Source: Microcoleus sp. FACHB-672
GTDB lineage: Bacteria > Cyanobacteriota > Cyanobacteriia > Cyanobacteriales > Oscillatoriaceae
Length of the DNA: 64,000 nucleotides
NCBI RefSeq assembly: GCF_014695725.1
Contig: NZ_JACJOU010000019.1
Location: 1-64,000, forward strand
Direction: 5' to 3'
How positions within the stretch are numbered: position 1 is the stretch's first letter; every line of letters starts with the position of its first letter. Both the position numbers and the translations under genes were made by a program. Shown here piece after piece: positions 52,830 through 61,325 of the stretch. The notes below the pieces were generated by a model. The model was not told where the DNA came from. It did not search any database and worked only from the letters and a program-made list of their open reading frames with translations.

Positions 52830-53432
52830 ATGCCGTTGAAATTTTCTCAGGATATCGAGTCCCTTCTCAAACGGTTATCCGAAAAATCTATCACCCTTGC
52901 AGATATTATCATAGAAACAAAGGAACGGGGATTTAGCCTAGTTATCGGCTTACTTGCTTTACCTTTTTTGTTTCCCATGCCGCCGGGATTAACCGCTGTT
53001 TTAGGAATAGGCAGCTTACTTTTGGCCGCACAGATGGCCCTAGGCCGGCGCACCCCTTGGCTGCCCAAAAAAGTTGCTCAGTTTCAATTTCCCCACGCAT
53101 TTGTCCTGCTGCTATTAAAAAATCTCAAGAAAATCACCCGCATTTTGGAAAAATTGACCAAGCGCCGGTTGCCGCGAATCGCAGACAATCCCCGCGTTTG
53201 GCAAATTAATGGAATTTGCATTGCTTGGCTAACGCTGTTACTTATGTTGCCAATTCCTTTTACAAACCCGATCCCCACGATTGGAATTTTGCTGTTTGTT
53301 GTTGCGACTTTAGAATCGGATGGTTTATTAATTTGTATTAGCTATATCTTGACTCTTTTAATTACTTTCTTGTTTGCGTTCATTATTTATACTCTCTGGC
53401 ATACGCCCGGTTTCTTGCAAAATCTATTTTAA
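52830..53432 (+). CDS. ExoD-family exopolysaccharide-synthesis protein
   Basis: 200 residues, four or five hydrophobic segments. SITLADIIIETKERGFSLVI, LLALPFLFPMPPGLTAVLGI, LLLAAQMALGRRTPWLPKKV and the paired hydrophobic C-terminal half (LTLLLMLPIPFTNPIPTIGI, LTLLITFLFAFIIYTLWHTP) are the ExoD pattern. ExoD was described from exopolysaccharide and symbiosis mutants, its biochemistry is unknown. It precedes the structured element at 53441 without an evident terminator. Confidence 0.85.
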   Translation: MPLKFSQDIESLLKRLSEKSITLADIIIETKERGFSLVIGLLALPFLFPMPPGLTAVLGIGSLLLAAQMALGRRTPWLPKKVAQFQFPHAFVLLLLKNLKKITRILEKLTKRRLPRIADNPRVWQINGICIAWLTLLLMLPIPFTNPIPTIGILLFVVATLESDGLLICISYILTLLITFLFAFIIYTLWHTPGFLQNLF

Positions 53433-53440
53433 TAATAGTC

Positions 53441-53469
53441 TTGACAGTAGATGATGTTAGTGCTATATT
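53441..53469 (+). promoter_or_regulatory. Consensus sigma-70-type promoter
   Basis: TTGACA (53441-53446), a 17-base spacer, and TATATT (53464-53469): a perfect -35 and a five-of-six -10 at the ideal distance. Expected transcription start near 53475-53478, only some 40 bases ahead of the large stem described next and far from any coding start. Confidence 0.75.
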
Positions 53470-53475
53470 CTTTTG

Positions 53476-53800
53476 CTATGACATCTGAAGTCAGCACCTA
53501 GCTTAATACGTGGGCTGCTGTCTCAGATGCGGTATGAAAACGGCGGTTCTTGCTCTAGTAAGGTACAGACGCAATCGTCAGAAGCATTACTAGCTATAAG
53601 CCTCAAACACCCATTAAGAACCGAACAAATAGCAATTTGTGATCTAGCAAAGTACAGAGGCGCTTGTCCAAAGGGTTACTAGATCTAATCGAGGTTATAC
53701 CTTCGATGACAAAGAATTGCTACCAAGTAATACCGCACCTGAGACATCAGCTCACACCTAGCACCACCTTAAAAGTGTTCGCTTAGTGTGAGTTGTTCTC
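53476..53800 (+). ncRNA. Candidate structured noncoding RNA, two-armed, upstream of HNH gene
   Basis: No coding frame, but nested pairing throughout. Closing stem: 53514-53535 with 53730-53751, 22 positions, 20 paired. Inside are two arms of like design. Arm A: CGGTTCTT (53544-53551) with AAGAACCG (53616-53623), containing CTAGTAA (53555-53561) with TTACTAG (53587-53593), which encloses hairpin GACG/CGTC (53568-53579). Arm B: AGCAATT (53631-53637) with AATTGCT (53715-53721), containing GATCTAGCAA (53641-53650) with TTACTAGATC (53676-53685, one mismatch) and a second hairpin at 53689-53706. The inner loops of both arms share GTACAGA. A further hairpin is at 53751-53792. I cannot match it to a known riboswitch, 6S, RNase P or tmRNA. 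HEARO/omega RNA is considered but not supported by specific motifs. Confidence 0.6.
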
Positions 53801-53996
53801 ATTCTATGGACTTCCATTTAGAAAATTATCCCTATATCCTGAGTGATCCAGAAGTAGCATTCTTCGCTACTTGTGAATTGCGGTTATTGGGAAATAGTTC
53901 TCTGTGGCAAGTCTTTTGAGCAAAACTCCGTGGGCGCTAGATGCGTAATTTACCGAGGATGTCATGTTAATAAAACGCGAAAAGGAAGCGTAAACA

Positions 53997-54268
53997 TGGC
54001 AAGAATCAGTTCCAAACTAAATAAAACCAAAAAAATGAGTTCCAAGCAAAAGAAAAGCAAAAAGCGGCAACTCATAGAAAAATTTGGTTCCTGCTGTTGC
54101 TGGTGCCATAAATTTTTCCCAGAAGCTGAGGTAACACTTGATCACCTGCACCCCAGGAGCAAGGGCGGATCTAACTCTCTTGAAAACTTACAGCTTGCTT
54201 GTTTCCGGTGCAACAACTCACGGGGAAACAGTCCTTGCCCTCCCGGCTGGAAACCAGTAACCTGTTGA
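53997..54268 (+). CDS. Small HNH endonuclease
   Basis: 90 residues from the ATG at 53997 behind AAAAGGAAG; the frame is open further upstream but without a better start. A Lys/Ser-rich N terminus (about 1-27, KLNKTKKMSSKQKKSKKRQ) could bind nucleic acid. The rest is a HNH domain: GSCCCWCHKFF and ACFRCNN supply two CxxC-type zinc ligand pairs, EVTLDHLHPRSKGGSNSLEN has the catalytic D-H and the usual N, and NNSRGNSP the last conserved N. It is far too small to be IscB. It follows the structured element by about 200 bases and ends in a strong terminator. Confidence 0.85.
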
Positions 54269-54303
54269 TAACCGGCACCCAAAATTTGTAAAAATATTTC
54301 TTA

Positions 54304-54329
54304 GGCGGGTAGTCATCCTACCCGCCCTT
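54304..54329 (+). terminator. Rho-independent-type terminator of the HNH gene
   Basis: GGCGGGTAG (54304-54312) pairs perfectly with CTACCCGCC (54318-54326) over five bases, followed by CTTT. Confidence 0.75.
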
Positions 54330-54368
54330 TCCGTGCGATGAATGAACTTAATAAGAAAAGAGATAAAA

Positions 54369-55052
54369 ATGCCAAAACTTCCACAATTTAAAGATGAATC
54401 TCTTTTGCGCCTAGCACTGACTCATCGTTCTTATGTTAATGAACACCCTGATGAAAGTGAAAACAACGAACGCCTAGAATTCTTAGGTGATGCTGTGCTG
54501 GGTTATTTGGTTGGAGAACTGCTCTATAGGTATTATGATAATATGACCGAAGCACAACTCACCCGTTTACGATCTGCTTTGGTAGACGAAAAGCAGTTAG
54601 CGAAATTTGCAAGTCAGCTTGGCATTGGTGAGTTAATGCGGCTCGGTAAAGGCGCAGATAAAGATGGAGGCCGGCAAAACCCCTCTTTGCTTAGCGATAC
54701 CTTTGAAGCGATTATCGGTGCGTACTTTCTCGATTCTACTATTACTCCGGTTCGTGCTTTTGTAAAGAAGCTATTTATTCCGGTAGCAGATAGCATTGTT
54801 TGTCCCCCGTGTGATGCTGATCCTAAGAATCTCGTAGACTCGAAAAATCGGTTTCAGCAATGGGCGCTAGCAAAATTCGGACAAAATCCTGAATATGTAA
54901 TTATAGATGAAGATGGGCCGGCACACGCAAAAGAATTCACGGCTGAAGTGTATGTTAAGGGCAAAATGTACGGACTAGGCAAGGGCCGGCGCAAGCAAGA
55001 TGCTGAAAAACGTGCTGCTGAAGTTGCATTAAGAAAGGTTGGTTTGGTGTAA
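54369..55052 (+). CDS. rnc: Ribonuclease III
   Basis: 227 residues from the ATG at 54369; an in-frame ATG at 54342 would add nine. Cleaves double-stranded RNA. The catalytic domain has the signature NERLEFLGDAVLGYL (E37, D41) and the second acidic block LLSDTFEAIIGAYF; a double-stranded-RNA-binding domain follows from about 155 (SKNRFQQWALAKFGQNPEYV, EFTAEVYVKGKMYGLGKGRR, QDAEKRAAEVALRKVG). Intact and of normal length. Its position just after the structured element and HNH gene is notable because highly paired RNA is its substrate, but cyanobacteria usually carry more than one RNase III-type gene. Confidence 0.95.
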   Translation: MPKLPQFKDESLLRLALTHRSYVNEHPDESENNERLEFLGDAVLGYLVGELLYRYYDNMTEAQLTRLRSALVDEKQLAKFASQLGIGELMRLGKGADKDGGRQNPSLLSDTFEAIIGAYFLDSTITPVRAFVKKLFIPVADSIVCPPCDADPKNLVDSKNRFQQWALAKFGQNPEYVIIDEDGPAHAKEFTAEVYVKGKMYGLGKGRRKQDAEKRAAEVALRKVGLV

Positions 55053-55452
55053 TTTTAAAGTAGCTGATTATTGCTGAAGGAAAATAGCAGATTCCTATTT
55101 TCTTTAAAAAATTGATAGCGGATTTTTCTTCAGTTTTCCATAATCTAATAATTGCATCGGTTACGTTCTGTTTTAAAACAGCAGATAATAGCGCAGCTTG
55201 ATCTTAGGCATATATAAATAGATAAATGCCGATAAAGTTAATGCTTAAACGTCTTTGATTGTGGGCTTATAAAATTTTTATTTAAACACAACCGACTTTT
55301 TTACTAAATCCGCCGAGAGAAAACTTAACTCTGGCAAATGTCATCAAATCTTTAACCTTTAGAAATGCTGAAGATTTAAAAAAGAATGAGGTTTTTTAAG
55401 ACTTTCGGGGTGATGATCTAGAGTGGGTGTTTAGACAGGAGGTATCACTAAC
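55053..55452. repeat. Intergenic region with a degenerate copy of the dispersed repeat
   Basis: AACAGCAGATAATAGCGCAG at about 55177-55196, then CTTGATCTTAGGCATATA, resembles the end of the repeats at 37933 and 45474 (ATGATAGCGCAGCGTGCC, ATTAGGCATATAC). The rest is AT-rich, with the promoter of the TPR gene. Confidence 0.5.
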
Positions 55453-56925
55453 GTGAGCGCAATCCACAATGAAAAATTAGAGCTTGAATCAAATAGCAAT
55501 AGGGATTTATACCGGGAAGGTAATGCTTTTCTGGATAGAGGCCGCTACGAAGAAGCGATTGCCAGTTATGACGAAGCTTTAGAACAGGAACCGGCAGACT
55601 ATTGGGTGTGGTATAACCGGGGCATCGCTTTGGATGAATTAAACCGGCACGAAGAAGCAGCCGCCAGCTTTGGGAAAGCCTTGGAATTGCGCCCGGACGA
55701 CTACTGGGCAACTTACCAGCGCGGCGAGGCTTATCGGCACGCGCGTTGCTACGAAGACGCCTTCGCCAGCTACAATCGAGCGGTGGAACTGCGCCCCAAA
55801 GACTACTGGGCGTGGTATAAACGGGGATGTGTGGCGCTGTATGACTTACACCGGCATGAAGACGCCCTCGCCAGCTTTGAGAAAGCCATTGAAAACCGTT
55901 GGTGGGACTACTGGGCGTACTACCGGCGCAGCGAAACCCTACACCAGTTGGAACGCTATGAAGACGCTTTGGCAAGCTACAGCGAAGCGCTGGAAATGAG
56001 ACCCAATGACGCTGCCGGCTGGTACAATCGCGCTCAATTACTCGACGATTTAGGCCGGCATGAAGACGCCCTCGTCAGCTATGACTGCGCCCTCGATATT
56101 AACCCCGAACTTACCGAAGCTTGGTATCTGCGAGGCTTAGGGCTGGGAAGTTTAGGAAGTTACGCAAAAGCCATTGCCAGCTTCGAGAAAGTGCTGGAAC
56201 TACAACCTAACCACCCAGAAGCTTTGCTCAACCGCGCCATTACGCTTGATGAGTTAGAACACTTTGAAGAGTCCCTTGTCGGCTTCGATCAACTTCTCAC
56301 GATTCAACCCGACAACCCAGAAGCTTGGTTTAATCGGGGCATTGCCTTGGGCCACTTAAGCCGGCATGAAGAGGCCATTGCCAGTTACGAACACGCTTTA
56401 AAATGGCAACCTAACTATCCAGAAGCCTGGAATAACCGGGGCATGGCTTTCGATGAGTTAGGCCGTTACGAAGAAGCCATTGCCAGCTACGATCAAGCCT
56501 TAGCACGCCGGCCTGATTACGCCAGAGCACTGAATAACCGAGGCATTGCCCTCGCTAAATTAGACCGTGCCGGCGACGCCATTGCCAGCTACGATCAGGC
56601 TTTAAAATGCCCCCCAGACTATCCCGAAGCCTGGACTTGGAACAACCGCGCCCAGGCATTACGGCAGTTAGGTCGCATTGAAGACGCCCTTGCCAGTTAC
56701 GATCAATCAATGGAGATTGAACCGGAAGAACCGGATACTTGGTACGGTCAAGCTTGCTGCTATGCCTTGCAAGGAAATGTGCAACAGGCAATTGAGAAAT
56801 TAGAACAAGCAATTCTGATCGATCCCGATCAATACCGGCATCTTGCCGGCAATACTTCAGATTTTGACAGCATTCGGTCTTCAGAACAATTTCAAGCTTT
56901 GATTGAAGGAAAAAGTCACCATTGA
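55453..56925 (+). CDS. TPR protein, about 13 repeats
   Basis: 490 residues, GTG start at 55453 with AGGAGGT nine bases upstream. Nearly all of it is 34-residue TPR units of the form ASYDEALEQEPADYWVWYNR, many with D-Y-W-x-x-Y in place of the usual A-W-x-x-R-G start. The last 60 residues are a cap: WYGQACCYALQGNVQQAIEK, then DPDQYRHLAGNTSDFDSIRS and F-Q-A-L-I. The same cap ends three other proteins in this window. It should be a soluble protein-binding scaffold; no enzyme domain is attached. Confidence 0.85.
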   Translation: MSAIHNEKLELESNSNRDLYREGNAFLDRGRYEEAIASYDEALEQEPADYWVWYNRGIALDELNRHEEAAASFGKALELRPDDYWATYQRGEAYRHARCYEDAFASYNRAVELRPKDYWAWYKRGCVALYDLHRHEDALASFEKAIENRWWDYWAYYRRSETLHQLERYEDALASYSEALEMRPNDAAGWYNRAQLLDDLGRHEDALVSYDCALDINPELTEAWYLRGLGLGSLGSYAKAIASFEKVLELQPNHPEALLNRAITLDELEHFEESLVGFDQLLTIQPDNPEAWFNRGIALGHLSRHEEAIASYEHALKWQPNYPEAWNNRGMAFDELGRYEEAIASYDQALARRPDYARALNNRGIALAKLDRAGDAIASYDQALKCPPDYPEAWTWNNRAQALRQLGRIEDALASYDQSMEIEPEEPDTWYGQACCYALQGNVQQAIEKLEQAILIDPDQYRHLAGNTSDFDSIRSSEQFQALIEGKSHH

Positions 56926-57097
56926 AATGAGAAATTCTGAATGGGTGAGTGCGTGAATTTTAAAATAGATTCTTTCATTCAAAATTCACCCATTCAAAAT
57001 TATTTTCCCTTCACTTTGAATTGTGCTTGAGGGTAACACTTTCAGAGTTCAGTTCCCCTTATACTCAATTCAAATTGCACTACTGCCGGGGGTTTAG

Positions 57098-58027
57098 ATG
57101 AGCCACAATGAAGAATCTCAAGCCAGGGAAATACAGGGTAGCGTCTTAGAAGACCCCACCCCCACGGCAGCGATGAAGGCCGATGAAAAGCAAGCACCGG
57201 CAGCCGGTACAAATGAGTATCTGGATTACTACAAACGCGGTAGCGTCCTCCATAACGCAGGCCGGCTTGAAGACGCTTTGGCTAGCTACGACCAAGCCTT
57301 AGAATTACGACCGGATGATTACTGGGCTTGGTATCAGCGGGGCAACGTCCTCGACGACTTAGGCCGGCATAAAGATGCTGTCGTCAGCTACAACAAAGCC
57401 CTGGAAGTGCGCCCGGATGACTACTGGGCTTGGTATCATCGCGGCATCGCCTTGCAAGACTTAAAATGCTACGAACAATCTCTCGCTAGCTACGAAAAAG
57501 CCTTAGAACTACGACCAAATGACTACTGGGCTTGGTATCAGCGCGGCATCGCCCTAGATGATTTAGGCCGGCTAGAAGATGCCCTCACCTCCTTCGACAA
57601 AGCCCTCGACATCAAACCCCATGACTACTGGGCGCAGTACCGTCGAGGGGAAGCGCTGCGTCATGCCGGCCACTATGAAGCCGCAGTTACCAGCTACAAT
57701 CAAGCTTTAGAAATCAAGCAGGATGATTACTGGGCATGGCATCGGCGAGGTCTAGCCCAGGAACGCTTGGGTCTTATTGAAGACGCCCTTAGCAGTTTTG
57801 ACAAAGCCCTGGAAACGAAACCGAATGACCCGGAAGCGTGTTATGACAAGGCTTGCTGTTATGCCGGTTTGGGCAATGTTGAGCAGGCGATCAAAAACTT
57901 GCGATACGCCATCAATCAAAATCCTGATTTATACAGCAAACTCGCTAAAAAAGACGCAAAATTTAATGCGATTCGCACAGATAATCGGTTTTTGACGTTA
58001 ATTGCAGGTAACGAGGGTAATGATTGA
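57098..58027 (+). CDS. TPR protein, about 7 repeats
   Basis: 309 residues. A 40-residue Glu/Ala-rich start, then TPR units of the strict form ALELRPDDYWAWYQRGNVLD, each with D-D-Y-W-A-W-Y, closing with the cap CYDKACCYAGLGNVEQAIKN and KFNAIRTDNRFLTLI. Its repeats are so alike at DNA level (TACTGGGCTTGGTATCAGCG) that recent duplication within the gene is likely. Second of three TPR genes in a row, each with its own upstream gap. Confidence 0.85.
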   Translation: MSHNEESQAREIQGSVLEDPTPTAAMKADEKQAPAAGTNEYLDYYKRGSVLHNAGRLEDALASYDQALELRPDDYWAWYQRGNVLDDLGRHKDAVVSYNKALEVRPDDYWAWYHRGIALQDLKCYEQSLASYEKALELRPNDYWAWYQRGIALDDLGRLEDALTSFDKALDIKPHDYWAQYRRGEALRHAGHYEAAVTSYNQALEIKQDDYWAWHRRGLAQERLGLIEDALSSFDKALETKPNDPEACYDKACCYAGLGNVEQAIKNLRYAINQNPDLYSKLAKKDAKFNAIRTDNRFLTLIAGNEGND

Positions 58028-58029
58028 TA

Positions 58030-58109
58030 GGGGCATGGGGCATGGGGCATTGGGCATTGGGCATGGGAAATTTTCACCCCCTCGCCCCTCCCTAGTCCCT
58101 AGTCCCTAG
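58030..58109. repeat. Short tandem heptamer repeats (STRR-like)
   Basis: Five units of GGGGCAT/TGGGCAT at 58030-58064, then three of TCCCTAG at 58089-58109. Such seven-base tandem repeats between genes are a known trait of filamentous cyanobacteria. Confidence 0.85.
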
Positions 58110-58166
58110 CTACTCCCAATTCTCATATACTGAGAATTAGAAGCTATTCCGTGTACCGCTGTCCTT

Positions 58167-59165
58167 ATGAGTCCCTATCAAGCCTTTCACGCGCTACGCA
58201 TCCCTAGCGGTCATAATGACGTAATGGCGAGTTATAACAAAAATTTGGAATGCCGGCCCGATGGCTACTGGGCTTTGTATCAGCGCGGGAATGCCCTGCG
58301 GCAGACTGGTCTTTATGAGGACGCCCTTGATAGTTACGAAGAAGCCTTAGCCTGCCGGTCGGATGACTACCGCGCGTGGCATCAACGTGGAAACGCACTG
58401 GCAGAATTAGGCCGGTATGACGATGCCATTGGCAGCTATGACAAAGCGTTGGCCCTCAAACCGGCACACTACTGGAGTTGGTATCAGCGGGGTCATGCGT
58501 TGCGTAATGCAGGCCGGTATTACGACGCCGTTGCCAGCTTCAACAAAGCTTTGGAAATTCGACCAGATGACTACTGGACTTTGTATCATCGGGCAAGCAT
58601 TTTTCTGTATAACCTGAACCGCTCTCAGGAAGCGCTTGCCGGCTACGATCAAGCTTTGGAACTGCGGCCAAACGACTACTGGAGTTGGTACAGGCGGAGT
58701 ATTGCTCTATTTGGCCTAAGTCACTATCAAGATGCCATTGCCAGCTATGATCAAGCCTTGGAACTGAGGCCGCGCGACTATTGGGCCACTTACCGGCAGG
58801 GCGACGCCTTACTGGGGTTAGGCAGATATGAAGATGCCATTGCCGGCTATGATCGCGCCGTCGAAATTCAACCCGACTACCCAGACGCCTGGGTTTATCG
58901 GGGTCTAGCGTTGCAGCTTTCAGGCAGAACTTGCGATGCCATTGCCAGCTACGATCAAGCGCTGGAACTCGATTCTTATGTCTCCGATGCCTGGTATGGC
59001 AAGGCTTGCTGTTATGCCTCGCAGGGTGATGTGCGGCAAACAATCGAACACCTGCAAAAAGTGTTTGAGCTTAGTCAGGATGAGTACCGACAGCAAGCCA
59101 CCGCTGAGCCGGCTTTTGATGCGATTCGCGAGTCGGAGGAGTTTCAGGCATTGCTACAAAATTAA
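58167..59165 (+). CDS. TPR protein, about 8 repeats
   Basis: 332 residues. TPR units again of the Trp-rich kind (ALELRPNDYWSWYRRSIALF, ALELRPRDYWATYRQGDALL), shifting to the common Y-P-D-A-W-V-Y-R-G form near residue 240, and the cap WYGKACCYASQGDVRQTIEH with AFDAIRESEEFQALL. The start is the ATG at 58167; the first 25 residues are not TPR. Very similar to the two TPR genes before it; the three form a tandem family. Confidence 0.85.
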   Translation: MSPYQAFHALRIPSGHNDVMASYNKNLECRPDGYWALYQRGNALRQTGLYEDALDSYEEALACRSDDYRAWHQRGNALAELGRYDDAIGSYDKALALKPAHYWSWYQRGHALRNAGRYYDAVASFNKALEIRPDDYWTLYHRASIFLYNLNRSQEALAGYDQALELRPNDYWSWYRRSIALFGLSHYQDAIASYDQALELRPRDYWATYRQGDALLGLGRYEDAIAGYDRAVEIQPDYPDAWVYRGLALQLSGRTCDAIASYDQALELDSYVSDAWYGKACCYASQGDVRQTIEHLQKVFELSQDEYRQQATAEPAFDAIRESEEFQALLQN

Positions 59166-59721
59166 TTCTTTAGATAAGTCTGTTGGGTAGAGCAAAGCGA
59201 AATTTAATACCGGCAAGCATCTTAGACGTTGGGTTGAGAACCGTCCGTTTCATTGCGCCCAACCTACATCTGTCCCACTCTCCCACTCAGCACTCCCCAT
59301 TAACACCCCCTGCAAAAGCGTTTGCCGGCAAAGTATTAAATAAACTTTTTGTTTAAGGCGATTTTATAAGTTAATCGACTCAATGTTTTTCAATAACAAG
59401 TCTCAATTAGATTTTTTACTTCTTGTAAAATGTTGATTAAAAAAACAACATAATGAGCCAATTTGCGCTATAATAAAAGAGGTTGTAAAACCTTACAAAA
59501 TGCGGAAATTAGAAGCCCATATAAATCAGTAAATTCACTCGTTTGAGTGAGGGGTATTTACCCATAAAATATAGAGAGTTCCGAGCGAAGACTCAAACAA
59601 AGCTCGCTCTCCACAAACTGGAAAGCTAAGTTGTTTTACCAACTTATTTAAACAGATATTCGGTTGATTAAATTCGAGTGAGTATCACAGCAGAAATGCA
59701 GAGTCAACGCAGGCATGAGTT
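59166..59721. other. Intergenic, no gene recognised
   Basis: AT-rich, several imperfect inverted repeats (for example GAGCGAAGACTC/GAGTGAG-like around 59540-59610), none convincing as a terminator or RNA gene. Confidence 0.35.
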
Positions 59722-60318
59722 ATGGATAATAAGCGCTTAATAGATATCATCGAACCCCGCACCCTTAATATCACCCTGTCTGATATTGCTCAGGGGGTGA
59801 GGAGACCGATTGAGCAACTTTATTTTCCCCGGCCCAAACCGGAAGATGAAACACCCGAAGATGCCTGGAAATGGGCGGCGCTGTTCCTAATTGTCGTGTC
59901 AGGTGAAGGAGGCCGGTTTGGCAGTTATCGTTCCTTGCCATGCTGGTTGGAAGCAGTCAAGGAATTGCTTGCTAATTGTGATAATTGGCGAGTTTTAGAA
60001 GAGCTGATTTTGCTCGTAGAAAGTGACTTGGAAACCTACCGCTATTCAGAAATACAGCGAGAGCGGTTGCGGGATTTCTTGGATGAGCAAAAGTATAGGC
60101 TGAAAGACTTAAGAGAGCAAAATGCCGGATTAGATAATGCTTGGGAGTGGGCGAAAGGTTGGGTGCCGGTGATCAAGTCTTGTCTGAACGAGGAATCACT
60201 AAATATTGCCTTGCAACTCTACAAATCCCAGAAAGCTCAATTTGAAGAGTATCCAGAAGTGCTGGACTGGGTGTTAGAAGTCGGGCGAGAACAGCGGGCG
60301 TCTTTGCGGACTTTGTAA
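59722..60318 (+). CDS. Soluble helical protein of unknown function
   Basis: 198 residues, not recognised. No signal peptide or membrane segment. Mostly alpha-helical and acidic, with Trp-rich helices (EDAWKWAALFLIVVSG, NAWEWAKGWVPVIKSCL) and a charged central helix (YRYSEIQRERLRDFLDEQKY). Stands alone between TPR genes with a perfect terminator downstream. Confidence 0.65.
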   Translation: MDNKRLIDIIEPRTLNITLSDIAQGVRRPIEQLYFPRPKPEDETPEDAWKWAALFLIVVSGEGGRFGSYRSLPCWLEAVKELLANCDNWRVLEELILLVESDLETYRYSEIQRERLRDFLDEQKYRLKDLREQNAGLDNAWEWAKGWVPVIKSCLNEESLNIALQLYKSQKAQFEEYPEVLDWVLEVGREQRASLRTL

Positions 60319-60403
60319 GCGTTCTAGTGAGATTTCAGAAGTAAATTGCGAGGCGATAAAAATCTAGGCGAGTAGCAAGCCGATTATAAAATTAGTAAAA
60401 TTT

Positions 60404-60431
60404 AAAGTCCGCAGTCGCGGACTTTCTTTTT
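60404..60431 (+). terminator. Rho-independent terminator
   Basis: AAAGTCCGC (60404-60412) pairs perfectly with GCGGACTTT (60417-60425), followed by CTTTTTA. It ends the gene at 59722-60318. Confidence 0.9.
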
Positions 60432-60845
60432 ATAGCCGGGCTTTCAATTCAAAAATTTTATTTATGTAAAATTCTCTATTCGCTAAAATAGTGCCGGCAT
60501 CAGCATCGTTTCTCAGGCAATTCTGTTGATAATAAAGTCAATTAATTGTGTTTTTAAAGCCTCACGCCCTCAGCTTCGTATTTAAAAGTAAAAGGCACAG
60601 CAGTTTTTAAGTCATTCATCTGAATGCATAAATAAAACAATAAGTCAAGGTATCAGATTCCTCCAACCGGCCCACTTAACAGATATGCAGTGAGGCAGTA
60701 ATTACCAGAGTGGGTAGCGAGGGCAGCTTTTTTCTGCTAAATTTGCATCGTTAAGTCGCTGCCACGATTAATCTAGAAGTAGAAAACCTTCTATTTCAGT
60801 GGGAAAATCCCAGCAAACCTAAAAAATTGCTAACAACTTACTAGA
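60432..60845. other. Intergenic, nothing recognised
   Basis: AT-rich spacer; promoter region for the PIN gene and the genes after it. Confidence 0.35.
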
Positions 60846-61325
60846 ATGAAAAGCCGCATCCTTCGGGTTTATGCCGATACATCTGTGTTTTGCGGCATCT
60901 GCGACGAGGAATTTGAACAAGCGAGTCGAGCCTTTTTCCGTCAAGTTCAGAGTGGGCGCTTCCGCCTCGTCACCTCCGTAGTTGTGCAAAATGAAATAGA
61001 GTCGGCACCGGCAGAGGTTCAGGAACTCTTTGAAAAAATTCTTGGGATCGCAGGAATTGTCAACCTGACTGAAAGCGTTCTGCTACTCCAGCAAGCTTAC
61101 CTAGATGCAGCAATTGTTACCCCAACCCTAGCCATTGATGCCCTTCATGTTGCAATGGCAACCGTTTCCGAGTGTTCTGCCCTTGTGAGTTGGGACTTTA
61201 AGCACATCACCCATTTTAAAAAAATTCGCCTTTATAACGCGATTAATTTATTGGAAGGATACTCTCAAATTGCCATTTACTCACCTTTACAAGTCATTCC
61301 TTATGAAGACGAACAAGAAATTTGA
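60846..61325 (+). CDS. PIN-domain protein, VapC-type toxin candidate
   Basis: 159 residues. Acidic residues expected of a PIN ribonuclease are present: D11 in RVYADTSVF, E in VVQNEIESA, D in LAIDALHVAMA, D in LVSWDFKHITHF. PIN toxins cut tRNA or other RNAs and are held inactive by a small partner. The next gene starts 23 bases before this one ends and encodes a short charged protein, so the two are translationally coupled in toxin-first order. Of normal length. Confidence 0.85.
   Translation: MKSRILRVYADTSVFCGICDEEFEQASRAFFRQVQSGRFRLVTSVVVQNEIESAPAEVQELFEKILGIAGIVNLTESVLLLQQAYLDAAIVTPTLAIDALHVAMATVSECSALVSWDFKHITHFKKIRLYNAINLLEGYSQIAIYSPLQVIPYEDEQEI

Noticed and set aside
53476-53800. Retron-type ncRNA
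   Set aside because: The closing inverted repeat and arms recall msr/msd, but no reverse transcriptase lies in the window near it.
53441-54268. OMEGA (IscB/omega RNA) system
   Set aside because: The HNH protein has only 90 residues with no RuvC, bridge helix or PLMP domain, and the gap between RNA and gene is about 200 bases. Kept only as a distant analogy.
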